From contig JACVTC010000047.1 of assembly GCA_016946835.1 (NCBI GenBank), positions 124,001 through 188,000 of the forward strand: DNA of 64,000 bases, given 5' to 3'. The notes beneath the pieces are model-generated. The model was not told the origin of the DNA, did no database searches, and worked only from the letters and a program-made list of their open reading frames with translations. Origin of the DNA: Neocallimastix lanati (nom. inval.). Lineage: Eukaryota; Neocallimastigomycota; Neocallimastigomycetes; Neocallimastigales; Neocallimastigaceae. Position numbers and translations under genes: made by a program. Shown here in pieces: positions 1 through 13,986 of this stretch (its first letter is position 1; each line of letters opens with the position of its first letter).

Positions 1-1038
1 TATTATTTTATTATTTAAAGGTTAATGATATATGAAATATTATTAATTTTTATAATATAATTATATTTAAGATATAATATATAGTTGTTGTCAGAATTTT
101 ATTAATGCTAAATCATTAAATATTATTAAGTTTTAATGACATATTTATTTTTAATTAATTTCTAAGAATTTATCTCTTCTATTTTTATAAAAAAAAAAAA
201 AAAAAAGAAACAAAATATATTTTATTTTACGTAAAATTTATTATTTAGTTATTCCGTCTTTTAAAATAGGAGTGATTGAAATAACTTTAATTAAATTAAA
301 TTATAATATATAATATATATATAATTAAATTAATACAAAAAAAAAAAAAAATTTTTATATAATTATAAAATATAATAATGAAATAACAAATTTAAATATA
401 TAATTTTAAATATTATATTATTTCAGATATCATAAGTAGTAACAAAAGCCAACTAAGTCGTCGGCTTGCTTCAATAACGATTTTAATTTTATACAATTAA
501 AATCGATACAATTAAAATAGTAATTGAAGCCTAATAGAACGTCTAGAATTCTAGACATTTTATCTAATTGCTTTACAATAAGTTCTTTATATAGTTATCA
601 ATGACCTCCGTTAGTACCAATTTTTTTCTTTTTGGTAATTTTTTTAATTATCTATAATAGAAATAATATTTATTTTAATTTCATGTATATTATTTAATTA
701 AATTTTTTAAATGTTAGATATAATTATTTTATAAAGTTTTTATTTATTTGTATAAAAACAATTTTTAATATAATTTTTATATTTAATTTCTATTAGTTCA
801 TGCAAACAAGATAAATTCAGATTATACTTTTATTGTCTTTTAAAAATTCTTTTAAATAATATTTTTTTAATAAAAAATTGATATTAAAATTTCTTATTAC
901 TAATAAACCAATTTCAAAAAAAAAAAATTTATTTACTAAAAAAAAAACTGCCAAATTATATATATAATAATATACCTCACAAAGGAAACAACAATAAAGT
1001 CCCCTTTGAAGTATAATTTGATAAAAAGGTAAATTACA
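1..1038. other. AT-rich intergenic stretch with a SINE-like scrap
   Basis: No gene is visible. Poly(A) runs occur near 188-206 and 337-350. The only higher-complexity part is about 430-620. It contains taagtcgtcggcttgc, which resembles the A-box region of the SINE at 52686 (ttaagtcgttggcttatc), so it may be an old SINE fragment. No B box was found next to it. Confidence 0.4.
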
Positions 1039-1040
1039 AT

Positions 1041-2568
1041 AAATTTAAAGTTTTTTGGTTGTAAATGTTTTTATTACGTTCCAAAACAATTTAGAAAGAA
1101 ATTTTATAACTCTACCCTTCCAGGCATATTTATTGGATATAACAATTTAAATCCAACTGCATATAAAATATACGATTATAATAACAATGAAGCAATATTA
1201 TCTCGTGCAGTGGAATTCTTTGAGGATATTCCTGGAAATGTTGGAAATCCTAGTACTATTCCAGATAATGTAAATTTTACAAATTTTTCTGAAGATAATA
1301 ATAACAGTGATATTCAAGAAAATTTTAAAGATTTTAATTAAAACAATCAAAGTAATTTAATATAAATTTAAATAATACTTTTTTTTAAAGAATAATTATA
1401 ACATACATCAATTAGATATTAAGGCAATTTATTTAAATGCAAAATTAAATGAAGATATATATATGGAACTATCAGAGAGTGACGACCATCAAGGAATGAA
1501 ATATTTCAAGTTAAACAAAGCTTTGTATAGTCTTAAACACCCATGACGTATGTGGAATGACACCTTAAATAAAGCTCTAGTTGACATGAAATTTAATAGA
1601 CTATTAAGTAAACCTTGTCTGTATGTTAAAAGGAATGCATATAATAAAATAATTTTCCTTCTAGGTGCATATGTAGATGATATACTCATCACAGGTGAAA
1701 ATAAAGAAATTTTAAAAGTTAAAAGATTATTAAAAAGAAAATTTGATATAACTGATACAGGTTATGTTGGTTTTATAGTAGGTATAAAATTTGTGAAATG
1801 TAAAGATGGATATTTAATCCATTAAAAGAGGTATTTGAGTGATATATTTAAAAAATTCAATATAGATAAATTAAAACCATGCTCAAATATGATTCCAATT
1901 AATAATAAAAAATTAAAAAAGAAATCATTTAATCCAACAAAATATAAACAAGCCATTGGTAACCTGTTATATCTTGCCATAGCATCACGTAAAAACCAAA
2001 ATCCAAATTATGAGGATTAATTTAATGTCTTAAAAATTTTTAGATATTTAAAATATACACTAAATTATGAAATTAAATTCAATAAAAATGATAACTACAA
2101 TTTTGAGGTCTACGTAGATGCGGATTTAGGTGGTGATCCAGATACTAGAAAATCTACCACTGGATACGTGATGACAATAAACTCTGGACCCGTTAGCTGG
2201 TATTCTAAATTACAAAACACCGTAGCAGTCTCTACAGCAAAAAGTGAATATTACGTGATACATGAGTGCACACGTCAATGTTTATGGTGTAAAATTTTAT
2301 TTAAAGAATTAAATATAAATATAAATAATATAACAATTAATTCGGATAATAAAGCTGCAATTTATAATTGTGAAAAAGAAACTATAAATCTAAAATCAAA
2401 GCACATTGATTTAAAATATCATAAATTAGAGAACTAGTTCGAGAAGGTAAAATAAAATTAAATTATATTAAATCAGAACATAATATTGCTGATGGTTTTA
2501 CCAAATATCTTAATTCTACTCTAATGAGTAAATTTAGAATCAACATTCTTTCTAGCTTTAGCAATTAA
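1041..2568 (+). pseudogene. Decayed Ty1/Copia retrotransposon polyprotein (integrase tail, RT, RNase H)
   Basis: Translated pieces run in the order expected for a Copia pol. The integrase tail comes first (FIGY, then KIYDY, then SRAVEFFED; about 1120-1250). The reverse transcriptase follows, with LNAKLNEDIYM near 1430, YSLKHP, and the catalytic YVDDILITG near 1670. RNase H comes last, with STTGY near 2155, SWYSKLQ, DNKAAIYN near 2345, SKHIDLKY, then SEHNIADGFTK near 2480. The frame is broken: TGA at 1544, TAA at 1823 (where LIHQ is normal), TAA at 2018, and a one-base frameshift near 2430 that puts the last ~45 codons in another frame. Gag and the N-terminal integrase were not found upstream, so the copy is 5'-truncated as well as dead. 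A purine tract (ttaggggga, 2603-2611) follows the stop, as before a 3' LTR. Confidence 0.9.
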
Positions 2569-2613
2569 AAATAATAAATCATTTATTTAAAGAATATTAA
2601 ACTTTAGGGGGAA

Positions 2614-2939
2614 AGTTAGAAATAAAGTTTAATATATGAATATTATTCTTGTTAATAAACAAAATAACATATATAAATTTTATGTATAATGTTATAAATT
2701 ATTAAGATATCAACTATTATATAAATTGTAATATGACAGCATGTATGACGTACATAAAACATTTATGTAATAACACATAAAATAAAATTGTGATATAATT
2801 AAAATTTATGTAGTAAAAATATAAAAAAATATTAAAAATAATTATTCAAAAAGTAGTTAACTTTTATTCCAATTATAAATATTTAAAAAGTATTTATTAT
2901 AATATTAAATTGTAAACTAAAAACAATAATTTTCTAACA
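2614..2939 (+). mobile_element. Possible degenerate 3' LTR of the Copia copy
   Basis: It lies just after the polypurine-like tract at 2603-2611. It begins agttagaaat (a plausible decayed TGTTAG terminus) and ends ctaaca at 2934-2939, the expected inverted terminus. No intact 5' LTR was found to compare it with, so the boundaries rest on termini alone. Confidence 0.35.
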
Positions 2940-3418
2940 ATTTAAAATAAATTAACTTAGAATTTATTATATAATAAAATTAATTTATTTATTAATAATT
3001 AAGCTTTATATTAATTTCCATTATAATATTTCAGAATATTAAATTTGATATATTTATTTCTAACAAATTAATTTATTATAATAATAAAATTAATTTATTT
3101 ATTAATTATTAAACTTTGAAATTAATTTCCATTATAATATTTCAGAAAATTAAATTTGAAATATATTTATTTCTAACCAAATTTTTTTAAATATATTCTA
3201 AAATAAAATTCAAAAACATTTCATTTAAGAACTTATTCATTTTGAAAATAAAAGAATTAAAATTTTATTTTTATTTATTCTAAATTTTGAATTTATATAA
3301 ATATTTTTTATAAATGAATTAATGATATAAAATTACAAATTTAAAATTAAATTATTTTTTCATTTATAAATAAGTATGAAAATTAATAATAAAGATAATA
3401 AATTAAATAATAATTAAG

Positions 3419-3988
3419 ATGAAAATCAATTCATATCAAATATTATATTTATTTTATTTAAGTATAATAACAATTACTTCAGCAAAAATAAATTCAAAAA
3501 TTAATTATAAAAGAAATTATGAATTTCATGATACAAAATGTATTGGCTTATTAAATGAAAATAAAAGAATTCCAATACAATATCACACATATAGTTTTGT
3601 TAGCGAAGATACTTATACTTTTTTATCTGATTGCTTTTATAAAATTAGTGATGATATTGTTATTTGTAATGATTTAAATTTACATTATGTCTATATGTTT
3701 AAATTCCAAAAGGACAATTATAAACTCTATAGTACTAATTCTTTAAATAATTATTGTTTCAATAATAGTACTGATATAATTAAATGGAATTTAAAATATA
3801 AAAATAATAAAACACCAGAAACAGCATTTAATTATGAAAAACTGAAAAAAGAACATAGTAGAAAAGAATATTCATTTGAATTAATTTTTAAAAATAATTG
3901 TACATATGTATTATCATTACAGGATTTGAATATAGCAAAGACTTATAAATGTTATGTTTGTAAAGATGGTAACATTAAAAAGTTATAA
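3419..3988 (+). CDS. Small secreted Cys-containing protein, family unknown
   Basis: This is an uninterrupted 189-codon frame with a convincing secretory signal: a positively charged start, a hydrophobic core through about residue 20, and a likely cleavage after ITSA (about residue 22). The mature part has seven cysteines, including a C-terminal C-Y-V-C, and several N-x-S/T sites (for example NNST and NNCT), consistent with passage through the secretory pathway. No transmembrane segment follows the signal. The ATG is the first in frame, and stops occur just upstream (taattaag). The A/T-only 3' flank with a (TA)n run at 4041-4071 looks like untranslated sequence. I do not recognise the fold. 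It has no close neighbours. A secreted effector-like or surface protein is possible, but this is only inference from the signal peptide. Confidence 0.6.
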   Translation: MKINSYQILYLFYLSIITITSAKINSKINYKRNYEFHDTKCIGLLNENKRIPIQYHTYSFVSEDTYTFLSDCFYKISDDIVICNDLNLHYVYMFKFQKDNYKLYSTNSLNNYCFNNSTDIIKWNLKYKNNKTPETAFNYEKLKKEHSRKEYSFELIFKNNCTYVLSLQDLNIAKTYKCYVCKDGNIKKL

Positions 3989-4039
3989 TTAAAAGTTACA
4001 TTTTAACAATTATGTAATAATTATTAAAAATTTCTTAAA

Positions 4040-4075
<36 letters not shown>

Positions 4076-4286
4076 TAAAAAAATTAAATTTAATCTTTTT
4101 CATCAATATTTAATATATTATAAAATATATTTAAAAAATTAAATTTAATCTTTTTCATATTATATATTATAAAATTATAAAATTTATAAGTAAAAAATGT
4201 TTAACAAACATTTATGTATTCATTAAAAATAATTTAAAATTAAAAACAATATAATAATATAATATTTTTTTAATTATAGTATGTAT

Positions 4287-4321
<35 letters not shown>

Positions 4322-6160
4322 AAATATTTATTCTGAATACTTTTAATTAAATATATTATAATACTAAATAATTACTATAATAATAAAATAAAAATAAGAA
4401 TAAAATAAAACTAACACTAGAACTAATAATAATAATAATAAAAACAAAAATAAAAACAAACAAGCAAAAAAAAAAAAAAAAAAAAAGAATTAATTGAAAT
4501 AATATTAACTGGTAACTGATTAAATAGAATTATATATATATTATGATTATGATTAAATAAAATATATTTTTATTTAAAAATAAAAAAATGTAAAATTAAT
4601 TATCAAAAATTATTAGATTTATTTTTTTAATGGGCTTTACATATGATATGATAAAAAAATAATATATTATTTAAAATTAATGTTTTAATTTTATAAAATC
4701 AAACAATAATATAAATAATTAATTGTATATAAAGTTTGATAATATTTTAATCAATAAGAATTTTCGTCTCTTCATTATTTAATGATTTATTCATTTTATT
4801 ATTATTATTATTGTTATTATTATTGTTATTATTATTAATGTTGTTGTTGTTTAAGGAATATTATTTACTAAGACACAAAAATTATAAATAAAAATGTTAA
4901 TATGTTTTAATAGCTTATTTATTTATTATGTAGTTTTTATCATATGGAAGACTTCACTGTTTAAGATATACTAATATTACATACTATGTATATATTGTTA
5001 TCATCTGATTTTAATAAGTGTTAGTATTATTCATAATTTTTTCAAATATATATTTATATATAATACATAATTTTTTTTATTATTGTTACCTTATTGAGGA
5101 TTTATATTACAAAAGTTGAAAGATGTTGTTACACCTTTCATCTTAGAAAACAGGTGAAAAATAATGTATAAATAATCTTTTAGTTCAGTTATTCAATTAT
5201 TCATTAACTTTTTTGACACTGCTATGCTATTGTGTGTTTTCTAGTATTGAATGAGAAACAGGCATACTTTCATTTTTCAAATATTTCTTCTAAATTAATT
5301 ATTTTGACTGTTTATTATAATTAAAATGAATTGTATCTTTCATAAGTTTGTGAAATTCCAATGAATATTCTAAAGGCTTCGAATTTATGTTTTAAAAATA
5401 TCTCCAAAATTTTCTATCAAAATTATCAATGAAAGTGATATAGCATATATATTATTTAATGGTCATTATTTTTATGCCAATAATATCTGAATAAATTTAT
5501 TAAGATGGTTTTATAATTAATTTATTTTTTATTTGCTTCATGCTATTATATAGTTTTAAAATAGTAATTATTTTTAATTTTTATTTTAATAAATAGATTT
5601 AATTAAAAAAAAAGTTTCATATATATATATATATTTGTTAAACTTCTGTGTGTGTGTGTGCCAAATTTCTTAAATGAACAGTAACTAAATTTAAAGTTGA
5701 ATTGTGATAAAAATTTGTACTATCTAATTTGCTTTTGGGAATGTCATTCTATTTTTATGAAAGGAAAATATTATTAATCAAACCTCTTCTTTCTCCCTAG
5801 CTTTGAACTTTTGATTATAATTAATATATGAGTTTCTGAATCGACCCCTTGACTACTTCCTGAATTTATATGAGACCGATTTAAAAAAAAAATTTAAAAA
5901 ACAAAAAATTTTTTTATAATACTTAATTTATACTTGTTAAATAAATAAATAATAAATTATAAAAAATTAAATATATTTTATTTTTAATCATTAAAAAAGA
6001 AAAAAAAAAATCTAAAAATTGAAATAAGTAAAACAGATAGGGGAAAGAATAAATTATTGTAAATAAAAAATATAAGATAATTTTTCAAAAACAAAGATAG
6101 GTAATTCAAAAGTATATAGATGTACTGAATATAAGACATCAAATAAATATAAATCTTTCA
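3989..6160. other. Gene-free stretch with simple repeats
   Basis: It holds a (TA)n tract at 4041-4071, poly(T) at 4290-4320, poly(A) near 4467-4486, an ATT/GTT trinucleotide run at 4798-4850 and a (TG)n run at 5648-5660. A slightly more complex part at 5750-5880 includes gaatcgacccctt, which looks like a decayed SINE B box. No coding frame is supportable. Confidence 0.5.
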
Positions 6161-6169
6161 TTATTTTAA

Positions 6170-7360
6170 ACAATAAAAAGGGGATCCTAAATCATGAAAG
6201 CTTACATAATCATCTCAAAAGAATTTGATGTATCTATATCAAGAGCGAAACAGAAATTAAAGAAGATATTAGAAAAAGTTCAGCTCCTTTTGATCAAAAA
6301 CAAAAACATACATTTAATAAAAAGTTCTCAAGAAATGAGATTTATATGTTCTGAATATAATACATTTAAATAATAAAATATAAATAAGCAACTACCTCCT
6401 GATATAACTTTTTATGAAATCCCAGATGAATCAGAATATCATAAAACAGAAATAGATGAAAGCATAGTAGTATTCAAAATTTCAAATATAATAATTTTTC
6501 AATCCCCATTTTAAGTTGAGTTATTTTTAAAATATAATGATATATTTGCAGATGGAACATTCTGTGTAGCACCAAAATTTAGTTACACTACTTCTTTTTC
6601 TATATTAAGTACAAATTTACTTATGACATATTATTAGAAGAAATAAAAAAAAAAATTCTAGTAAATATTATAATATTTTAAATGCACAAGAAAATTTTCA
6701 TTGTGATTTTAAAATAGGAATATCTTATGCTGCAGAAAAAGTTTATCCTAATATAAAAAATGAAATATTGCATTTTTCACTATAAAAGTACATTAGAGAA
6801 AAATAAAAATAAAATATGTTTTAATGAAGTGGAAAATAAAAAAGATTTGTATATTTATTATAAGTATATTTCGAACTTTCCATTTATAAATCCCTAAATA
6901 TATAAATGATATTTATGATGAAATTAAAAATGAGTGCCATGAACAAAATTACGTCCAATTTTTTGAATTTTTAGATTACTTTGAAAAAACTTATTTAAAA
7001 AGCTATAGAATATTTGAATTATTATAATAATACAGGACATATAATAATTAATGCTTCAGAATCTTATAATAATTACTTAAAAAATTTATTTTCAGACAAG
7101 CCAACTTTTTACAAATTATTATTAACAATACAAAAAGAGAAATTCTTATCTTATAATGGATTACTAAAGGAGAAATGGAGGTGTTTTTTTTTTTTTTTTT
7201 TTTTAAAAAAAAAGAAGACAAGGAAGAACTGATGAAATCAATGATTTAAATAAATACTACAAAAAATGGAAATTTTATTAAAAAAAAAAAAAGTAATATA
7301 AATGATTTCATTGAATTATGGTTAAAACGTTTAAATGATTTAAATATTAGAATTATTAAT
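6170..7360 (+). pseudogene. Decayed MULE-type transposase (FLYWCH/MULE family)
   Basis: Fragments in several frames follow the order of a Mutator-like (MULE) transposase. A HNH-like segment (ESLHNHLK, about 6197) comes first. IFADGTFCVAP near 6545 follows, matching the family's DGTF block. FHCDFKIGISYAAEKVYP near 6695 matches the second acidic block. The C-terminal NNTGHIIINASESYNNYL near 7025 is the typical TNN..E block. Multiple stops, frameshifts, and poly(T) and poly(A) tracts (7183-7212) interrupt it, so it is inactive. The C-terminal part is clearly related to the fragment at 23233-23595. I did not find the terminal inverted repeats seen around that second copy. Confidence 0.75.
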
Positions 7361-7723
7361 TAAATAATTAATAATTAATAATGACAGAGAAATTATTAAA
7401 TGAAAATGCTGTCATACAAATTTATAATATATTAATAATTAAATCTGTTTTAAAAAATAGTTCTATCCAATGATTGATTATTATTGAATTTTATTGAATT
7501 AGGCTATTTTAAAAATATTAAAGAATCTTTTTAAAATTAAATATTATTAAATATTTTATTATAAATATTTTAACAAAAAATATTAAGATATATCTTTAAA
7601 ATTAAGTATTATAAATCTTATTATTAAATATTTCATTATTTAATAATAAAATTTATAATACTTAATTTTAAATTTACGTCAGATTTACATAAACGAATTA
7701 TAAGTACGCCACTTATTTATATA

Positions 7724-8449
7724 TGTTGAAATTAAGATAGGAAATGGTTTTATAACTTATACTGTTACTAGGTCAATATGTTGAATTATATATTAATAAT
7801 CCAACAATAATTAATTAATAATGAGGTAATAATTAAATAAAATAAGATAATAAGTTTAGTTATTTAAACACTAAATATTTAAAGAATAATTTTAATAATA
7901 ATTTTTTGAAAGATTTATAATATATTTATTTATTGAATTATTAGTATATAATTATTGTAAATACAATAACCTTACAAAGAACATAAAAGATTAATTTCTA
8001 TATCTTTCTTTAAATTTTTACATCTTTCTTTTATACTTTGTAAGTTACATAATAATAGTATTTAATTATAAGATATTAATAATATTGTAATATGAATATT
8101 AATAAAATATTAAGTTAATAACAATATCGATATGTTTAAAATATTTAATATAACTAAATAAATTTAATTTGTAATTATATAATTAATTTGAATAATTATA
8201 TATATCGTAAACATATATATAAACATAATATAAATAAATACATGTGACGTCATATGTAGATAATTGTAATTATTAATATAAATCTAATATATTAATGGCC
8301 TAAGATAATTCTTTAAATATTAAATAAAATTTCTATTAAGTATTAATTATTTAAATATGTTTATTATTTATAATTAAATAAATAATATTTTCAACTATTG
8401 AAATGTAAATAACTGAAATTGAGATTTCAATTCAGTTATAATTTCAACA
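7724..8449. mobile_element. Solo LTR (726 bp) flanked by ATATA target duplication
   Basis: The element starts TGTTGAAATT and ends AATTTCAACA, a terminal inverted repeat of the TG...CA type used by LTR retrotransposons. The five bases before it (7719-7723) and after it (8450-8454) are both atata, as expected for a 5-bp target-site duplication; in such A/T-rich DNA that match alone is weak. No internal coding region is present, so it would be a solo LTR left by LTR-LTR recombination. It contains a TGACGTCA palindrome at 8245-8252. Parts (tacaataaccttacaaag, ggcctaag, and the ctgaaattgag block near the end) are shared with the element at 19938-21279. Confidence 0.6.
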
Positions 8450-8510
8450 ATATAAAGTCACGTTTCGAAATGCAATGTTTCAAAATGCACACTTCTTTAC
8501 CACCATCCTC

Positions 8511-9110
8511 GAAATGGAATCAAGTTCTATCCTGGTTGTTAGTCCGTAGGCTTGCATACATAATGGTTCTGGTTCTATCCCTTCCTTTGAGCATTTCCGG
8601 TTTTCCTTACAAGAGGTTTTAACAGAATATGGTGGGTAGTACTACAAATAAGTATTTCCCTCATATATATTCATTGCTTTAAATCTCCTAAATAATATAG
8701 ACAAGATACTTTTCTAACTGGCCTTAAGTTCTGTCATTTAATATATTTACAAAGGAATTCCTAACATATGTGTATATATTATGCATCCATGTAGATATAT
8801 TCTACTAAATTATAATCTTTCTGACTTAAATGTAATTACCAAGGGAGCTAGTACGTATCTCAATGGGTTAGGTTTTATTGATCAGGAACTGGAGAAGCAC
8901 TCTGTGAAAAAGCGTACTAGAAAATACTTAACAATAATATGTATGTCAGAGCATCAATATTGAACACTTAATAAGGTCGTCCAGTAGGGACAATATCTGC
9001 CAATGCGAAAAGCATACGAAAGTGTTGTGACTACCACAATATTCCTATACCTTGAGGGGGAGGCTGAAAATTAAGGTATTACACACTAGAAGTTAAAAAA
9101 AAAAAAAAAA
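8511..9110 (+). mobile_element. Old tRNA-derived SINE (same family as the copy at 52686)
   Basis: This is a higher-complexity island in A/T-only surroundings. The head, agttctatcctgg then ttgttag then ggcttgcata, followed by a B-box-like ggttctatccc (8572-8582), aligns with the head of the SINE at 52686. It ends in a poly(A) tail (9095-9110). The flanks caccatcctc (8501-8510) and cactcatcctc (9111-9121) may be a decayed target duplication. The interior is strongly diverged. Two short open frames inside (8419-8622 and 8781-8963) show no protein-like features and are taken as chance. Confidence 0.55.
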
Positions 9111-9262
9111 CACTCATCCTCAGTACCACGAAAATTAAGATGTTCGTCCTTTAGCTAAAATAAACAATTAAACAAATAAATATTAATTTTGTAATTTTTT
9201 TTATATCTATCTTTTTAATTTTTTTAGAATGATAAATTAAATTAAATTATTAAATGATAATT

Positions 9263-9305
<43 letters not shown>

Positions 9306-9504
9306 TTTTTAAATTTTATTAATTTTTTCTTATTCAATCATACTTTATATTCTTATATTCTATGAATTTTTTTTTTAAAATAATAATTTTTTAACAATAT
9401 ATTTTTATTTTTCTATTGCAATGATAATTAAATTAAATTATATATATATATGTATAAAAATTTGAATAATAAATAAAATAAATAATAAAATAAATAATAA
9501 ATAC

Positions 9505-9545
<41 letters not shown>

Positions 9546-9653
9546 TTAATAAAAAAATTATTATTCAATAAATAAAAAAAATTAAAATTTATTATTTTTA
9601 TATATAGATTCATTCCTCAAGAATTAATTATTAACAACTGCATTATTTTCATT

Positions 9654-12203
9654 TTAATAATAATTACTATAATTATTATTACTATAATTATTATTACTAT
9701 AATTATTATTACTATAGTTATTATTATTATAGTTACTACTATTACTGAATAAGTTACCATTATATGAATTATTTATAGTAGATGAGAATAATGTTGGTTT
9801 AGCAGTTGTCATAGGCATAGCTGAATTTCCGGTTTGGTAATGATAACTTAATAATCCTGATTTATTATTAATTTGACTATATTGGGTGTTGTTTTGACTT
9901 ATTTGAGATCTAACGAAATTACTATTGTAATAGTGTGAACTATTAATACTTCCACTTGAACTCTTGAAAGTACTAACATCTGAGAAAAGATTTTCTTTTC
10001 GAATAGAAATATTATAATATTTACTTCCAAAAATAATAGTTAATGTTGAAATACAGAAACATAAAACTAATGCAGATCTAAGACCAAAAAATAAATATCT
10101 ATTTTGGATATTGATATGTTCAACGATAATGAATAAGCCAATAAGTAAAATATTAATATAGAGTGTAGAAGTTATTGATCTAATATCTTGTTTAAAGGCA
10201 GCAAGATTCCATTCTGCAAATACCAACACACACATAATAACAAGAATGGTTAATTTTAATCCGTACATTATATATTGCATAATTTTTCCAGTAGAACTGA
10301 ATGAACTACAATATTGAAAGTTCTTACCGGCTGTAACCATAAATTTATTTACACCCATTGGATCTAATAAATACCATGTAATATTTAATATTACATCAAT
10401 AATTAAGAAAACTATAAAAACTAACATAAAATGTTCTTTTACAAACTTTGCTATTCCATTCTTACTTGGGAATATAGAAATCATTTTAAGGAAGAATGGT
10501 ATATAAATTAGTGAAAACCCAATTGAGAGAAGGAATGGTCTTATTAAACAATTATAGTCCGTAAGCTTGTGTATACCAGTTAAACAATAACATAAAGCCA
10601 TTAATATACCAAATAAAAATATACACCAGTAACCGTACGTTAAGAAATTGAATTGTTTTCTGAAGCGCTTAATAGATAAGTAGATGTAAGAACAGAATAA
10701 TGAAATTAATGTTAATAAAGTAAACGATAAAATAATAATACTTGCAACAGAATTAACTTCAACATAATGAATTTTTCTGATATCATCAATTTCTTCTAAA
10801 ATTTCCTTAGCAGATTGATTACTTTCATTAAAAATAAATTTTCTTGCTAACTCACGAAATCTCTCAGAATATTGCTCATAATTAACAGATGAACTACTTG
10901 GTCTTACAATACCTTGCATTGAACTAAATTTTGGACAATCAATTTTTTGACAAACTTCGGGATCACTATAGGTAGAATGAATAGCACTTCTAAAATTATT
11001 TGTTATAATATTCTTCTTTTGTTGTTCAAATGAATTAATAAAATTTAAAACTTCAGCAGCAGCTTTTTTTCTTTCCTCACTAATATATCTATTCATAGAT
11101 GTATTACTACCACCAATACATGAGGCAGAAATACCTTCCTTCTTACCAGGAAGTTGATTGAAACTGAGTTCATATTCTTTAGATAAACTATCTCCTATAT
11201 ACCAGAATCTCGCAAAAATATATTTACCAGTAATTAAAGCACCCATCATTAAAATTTCATTGGTTGCAAAATCATCTGAAGTTGAAGCATTTTCTTTAAT
11301 TTTTTTCATTTCTTCAAGAGCAGCTACCGCATTATCACTAGTATATTCTGGAAATTTATCATTTGGTGAATCTCTAAATGAATGAATAAATTCAAGAAGA
11401 GATACCAAACCATTTTCATATTCCGGAAAATGCGCCAAATATTTATGTAATTCAGGATCTAATTGTGATTCTCTTTCATAAATATAATTTGTAGTATTAA
11501 TTAATTCATCCCATGTTTTTGGAATAGTCTGATTATATTTATTCAATAAACTCATATTAGAATATAAACCCCCATAATCTACTGAAAGTGGCTATATTTT
11601 TTTAATATTTTTTTTTTATAAAATTAATAATTGAAAATAATTTAATAATTTAAAAAAGTTTTTAATAGTTAATATTTATATAAAATACTTACTAAACCAA
11701 CAAGCTTCGTATCCACGTAACATGTATTTGTAGCGGTACCATCTTTATAAAGATCTATTACCTTTTTATCAACATATTTATTTAAATCTTCAAAATGCTG
11801 AGCAAAACGTCCAGTATATACAGTATCAGTAAGGTAAAGATCATAACCTTTATCCTTTTTTAATATTATTTGTTCAAGTGCATTAGCTACATGATTGGGA
11901 TCACCTGAACTAGAATCTGGATTTTCAAAAACAGTTTTTAAGGTAATATCCAAATTTTTTGATTTCATATATTCATTTACTGTTTTTTCTAAATTGTTAT
12001 GAAATTCATTTTGAACATACAGAAAACCATGCAATGTAACTTCAATTGCATTAACTATCATTATTATTTTATATACATTTTATATATATTTTATAAACTA
12101 TTAATATTCTAATTTTTAATTTATTTTTAAAAATTTATTTTAGAAATTATATACCTAATCCAATGATAGTTAAAATTATTGTATTTAATAATAACATATT
12201 CAT
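9654..12203 (-). CDS. Class C-type 7TM receptor with extracellular solute-binding domain (receptor 1)
   Basis: Three-exon model on the minus strand: 12203-12155, 12054-11693 and 11591-9654. The introns are GTATAT...TAG and GTAAGT...TAG (100 and 101 bp). The joined frame gives 782 residues. Residues 1-19 form a signal peptide (start at 12203). Residues about 20-400 resemble bacterial family 1 extracellular solute-binding proteins: a conserved VGL-PLSVDYGGLYSN block and a TWDEL motif. A Cys pair (CQKIDC) lies before the membrane part. Residues about 417-661 hold seven hydrophobic helices of the GABA-B/class C type. The tail (662-782) is Ser/Asn/Tyr-rich and ends in repeated NNNYS units. The likely role is a cell-surface sensor for a small ligand, perhaps a sugar or oligosaccharide; the ligand is inference. 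Compared with receptor 2, the SSP motif at the start of helix 2 is missing, so the coupling face has diverged. Confidence 0.85.
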
Positions 12204-13216
<1,013 letters not shown>

Positions 13217-13859
13217 GATAATATAAAATATTCAACTATTAAAATTTAAAATATAAATGATAATAAAATCATAAATAAAAGAAAAAAAATTATAAAATAT
13301 TGTAATTTATTTCATTTACCACATATATAACCACATATACGATATATTTAATTATAGTATTAGTTTTTATTATTTATATAATTCTTTTAATATATGAATA
13401 TTTTTAAAATTATTGTATTTTATTATTTTTTTAAAAAGAAAAATGGAATATATCTAATTGAAAACTTAAAAATAATTCTATTATAAATATTTTTAAATTT
13501 TAAATCATAAAAAAAAAATAAAAACTTAAATTATAAGCAAATCATTCATATATTACATAAATTTTAAGAATGATTTTAATTAATTTTTATTATTTATTAA
13601 ACTTTTCATTGGGGACATACTAATGTATTAAAATAAATATTGGTTTTAAGCTAATATTAAATTTCAATATTTAATATATGTGTGTAATATAATGTTAAAT
13701 TACAATATAACATATAGTTTTTTTTTTTTAAATCCTTTTTGAAACATGAAAATCCATAGATAATCATTTTAAATAAATAAATAAATATTATATAGAAATA
13801 AATTTTTAAATCGAATATATAATTTTTATTTACAATTTCGTAGCACAGATAATTATATA

Positions 13860-13972
13860 AATATAGAAATAAGGGGGAGAATTCAGGTATGGTACACATA
13901 TATAAAAAAAAAAATAAAGAAAATAAAATGTTACACGGTACACTTTACACAAAAAAAAAAAGAAGAAATAGC
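13860..13972. repeat. Dispersed repeat, second copy near 22510-22640
   Basis: The segment attcaggtatggtacacatat, followed by an A-rich stretch, cggtacactttacac, a poly(A) run and agaagaaata, is matched in the same order by 22528-22640 (tttcagatatggtatacacatat, acagtacacttaacata, a CA-rich run, poly(A), gagagaaata). The SINE at 13987 inserted directly beside this copy. The identity of the element is unknown. Confidence 0.5.
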
Positions 13973-13986
13973 ATGCTATTTTCATG

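Noticed and set aside
1041-2568. Recoded stops (alternative genetic code) in the Copia frame
   Set aside because: Stops of all three types occur together with frameshifts, while the intact genes use no internal stops. Decay is the simpler explanation.
11158-11385. Plus-strand ORF inside the receptor 1 gene
   Set aside because: It is the antisense shadow of the receptor exon, which has strong domain evidence.
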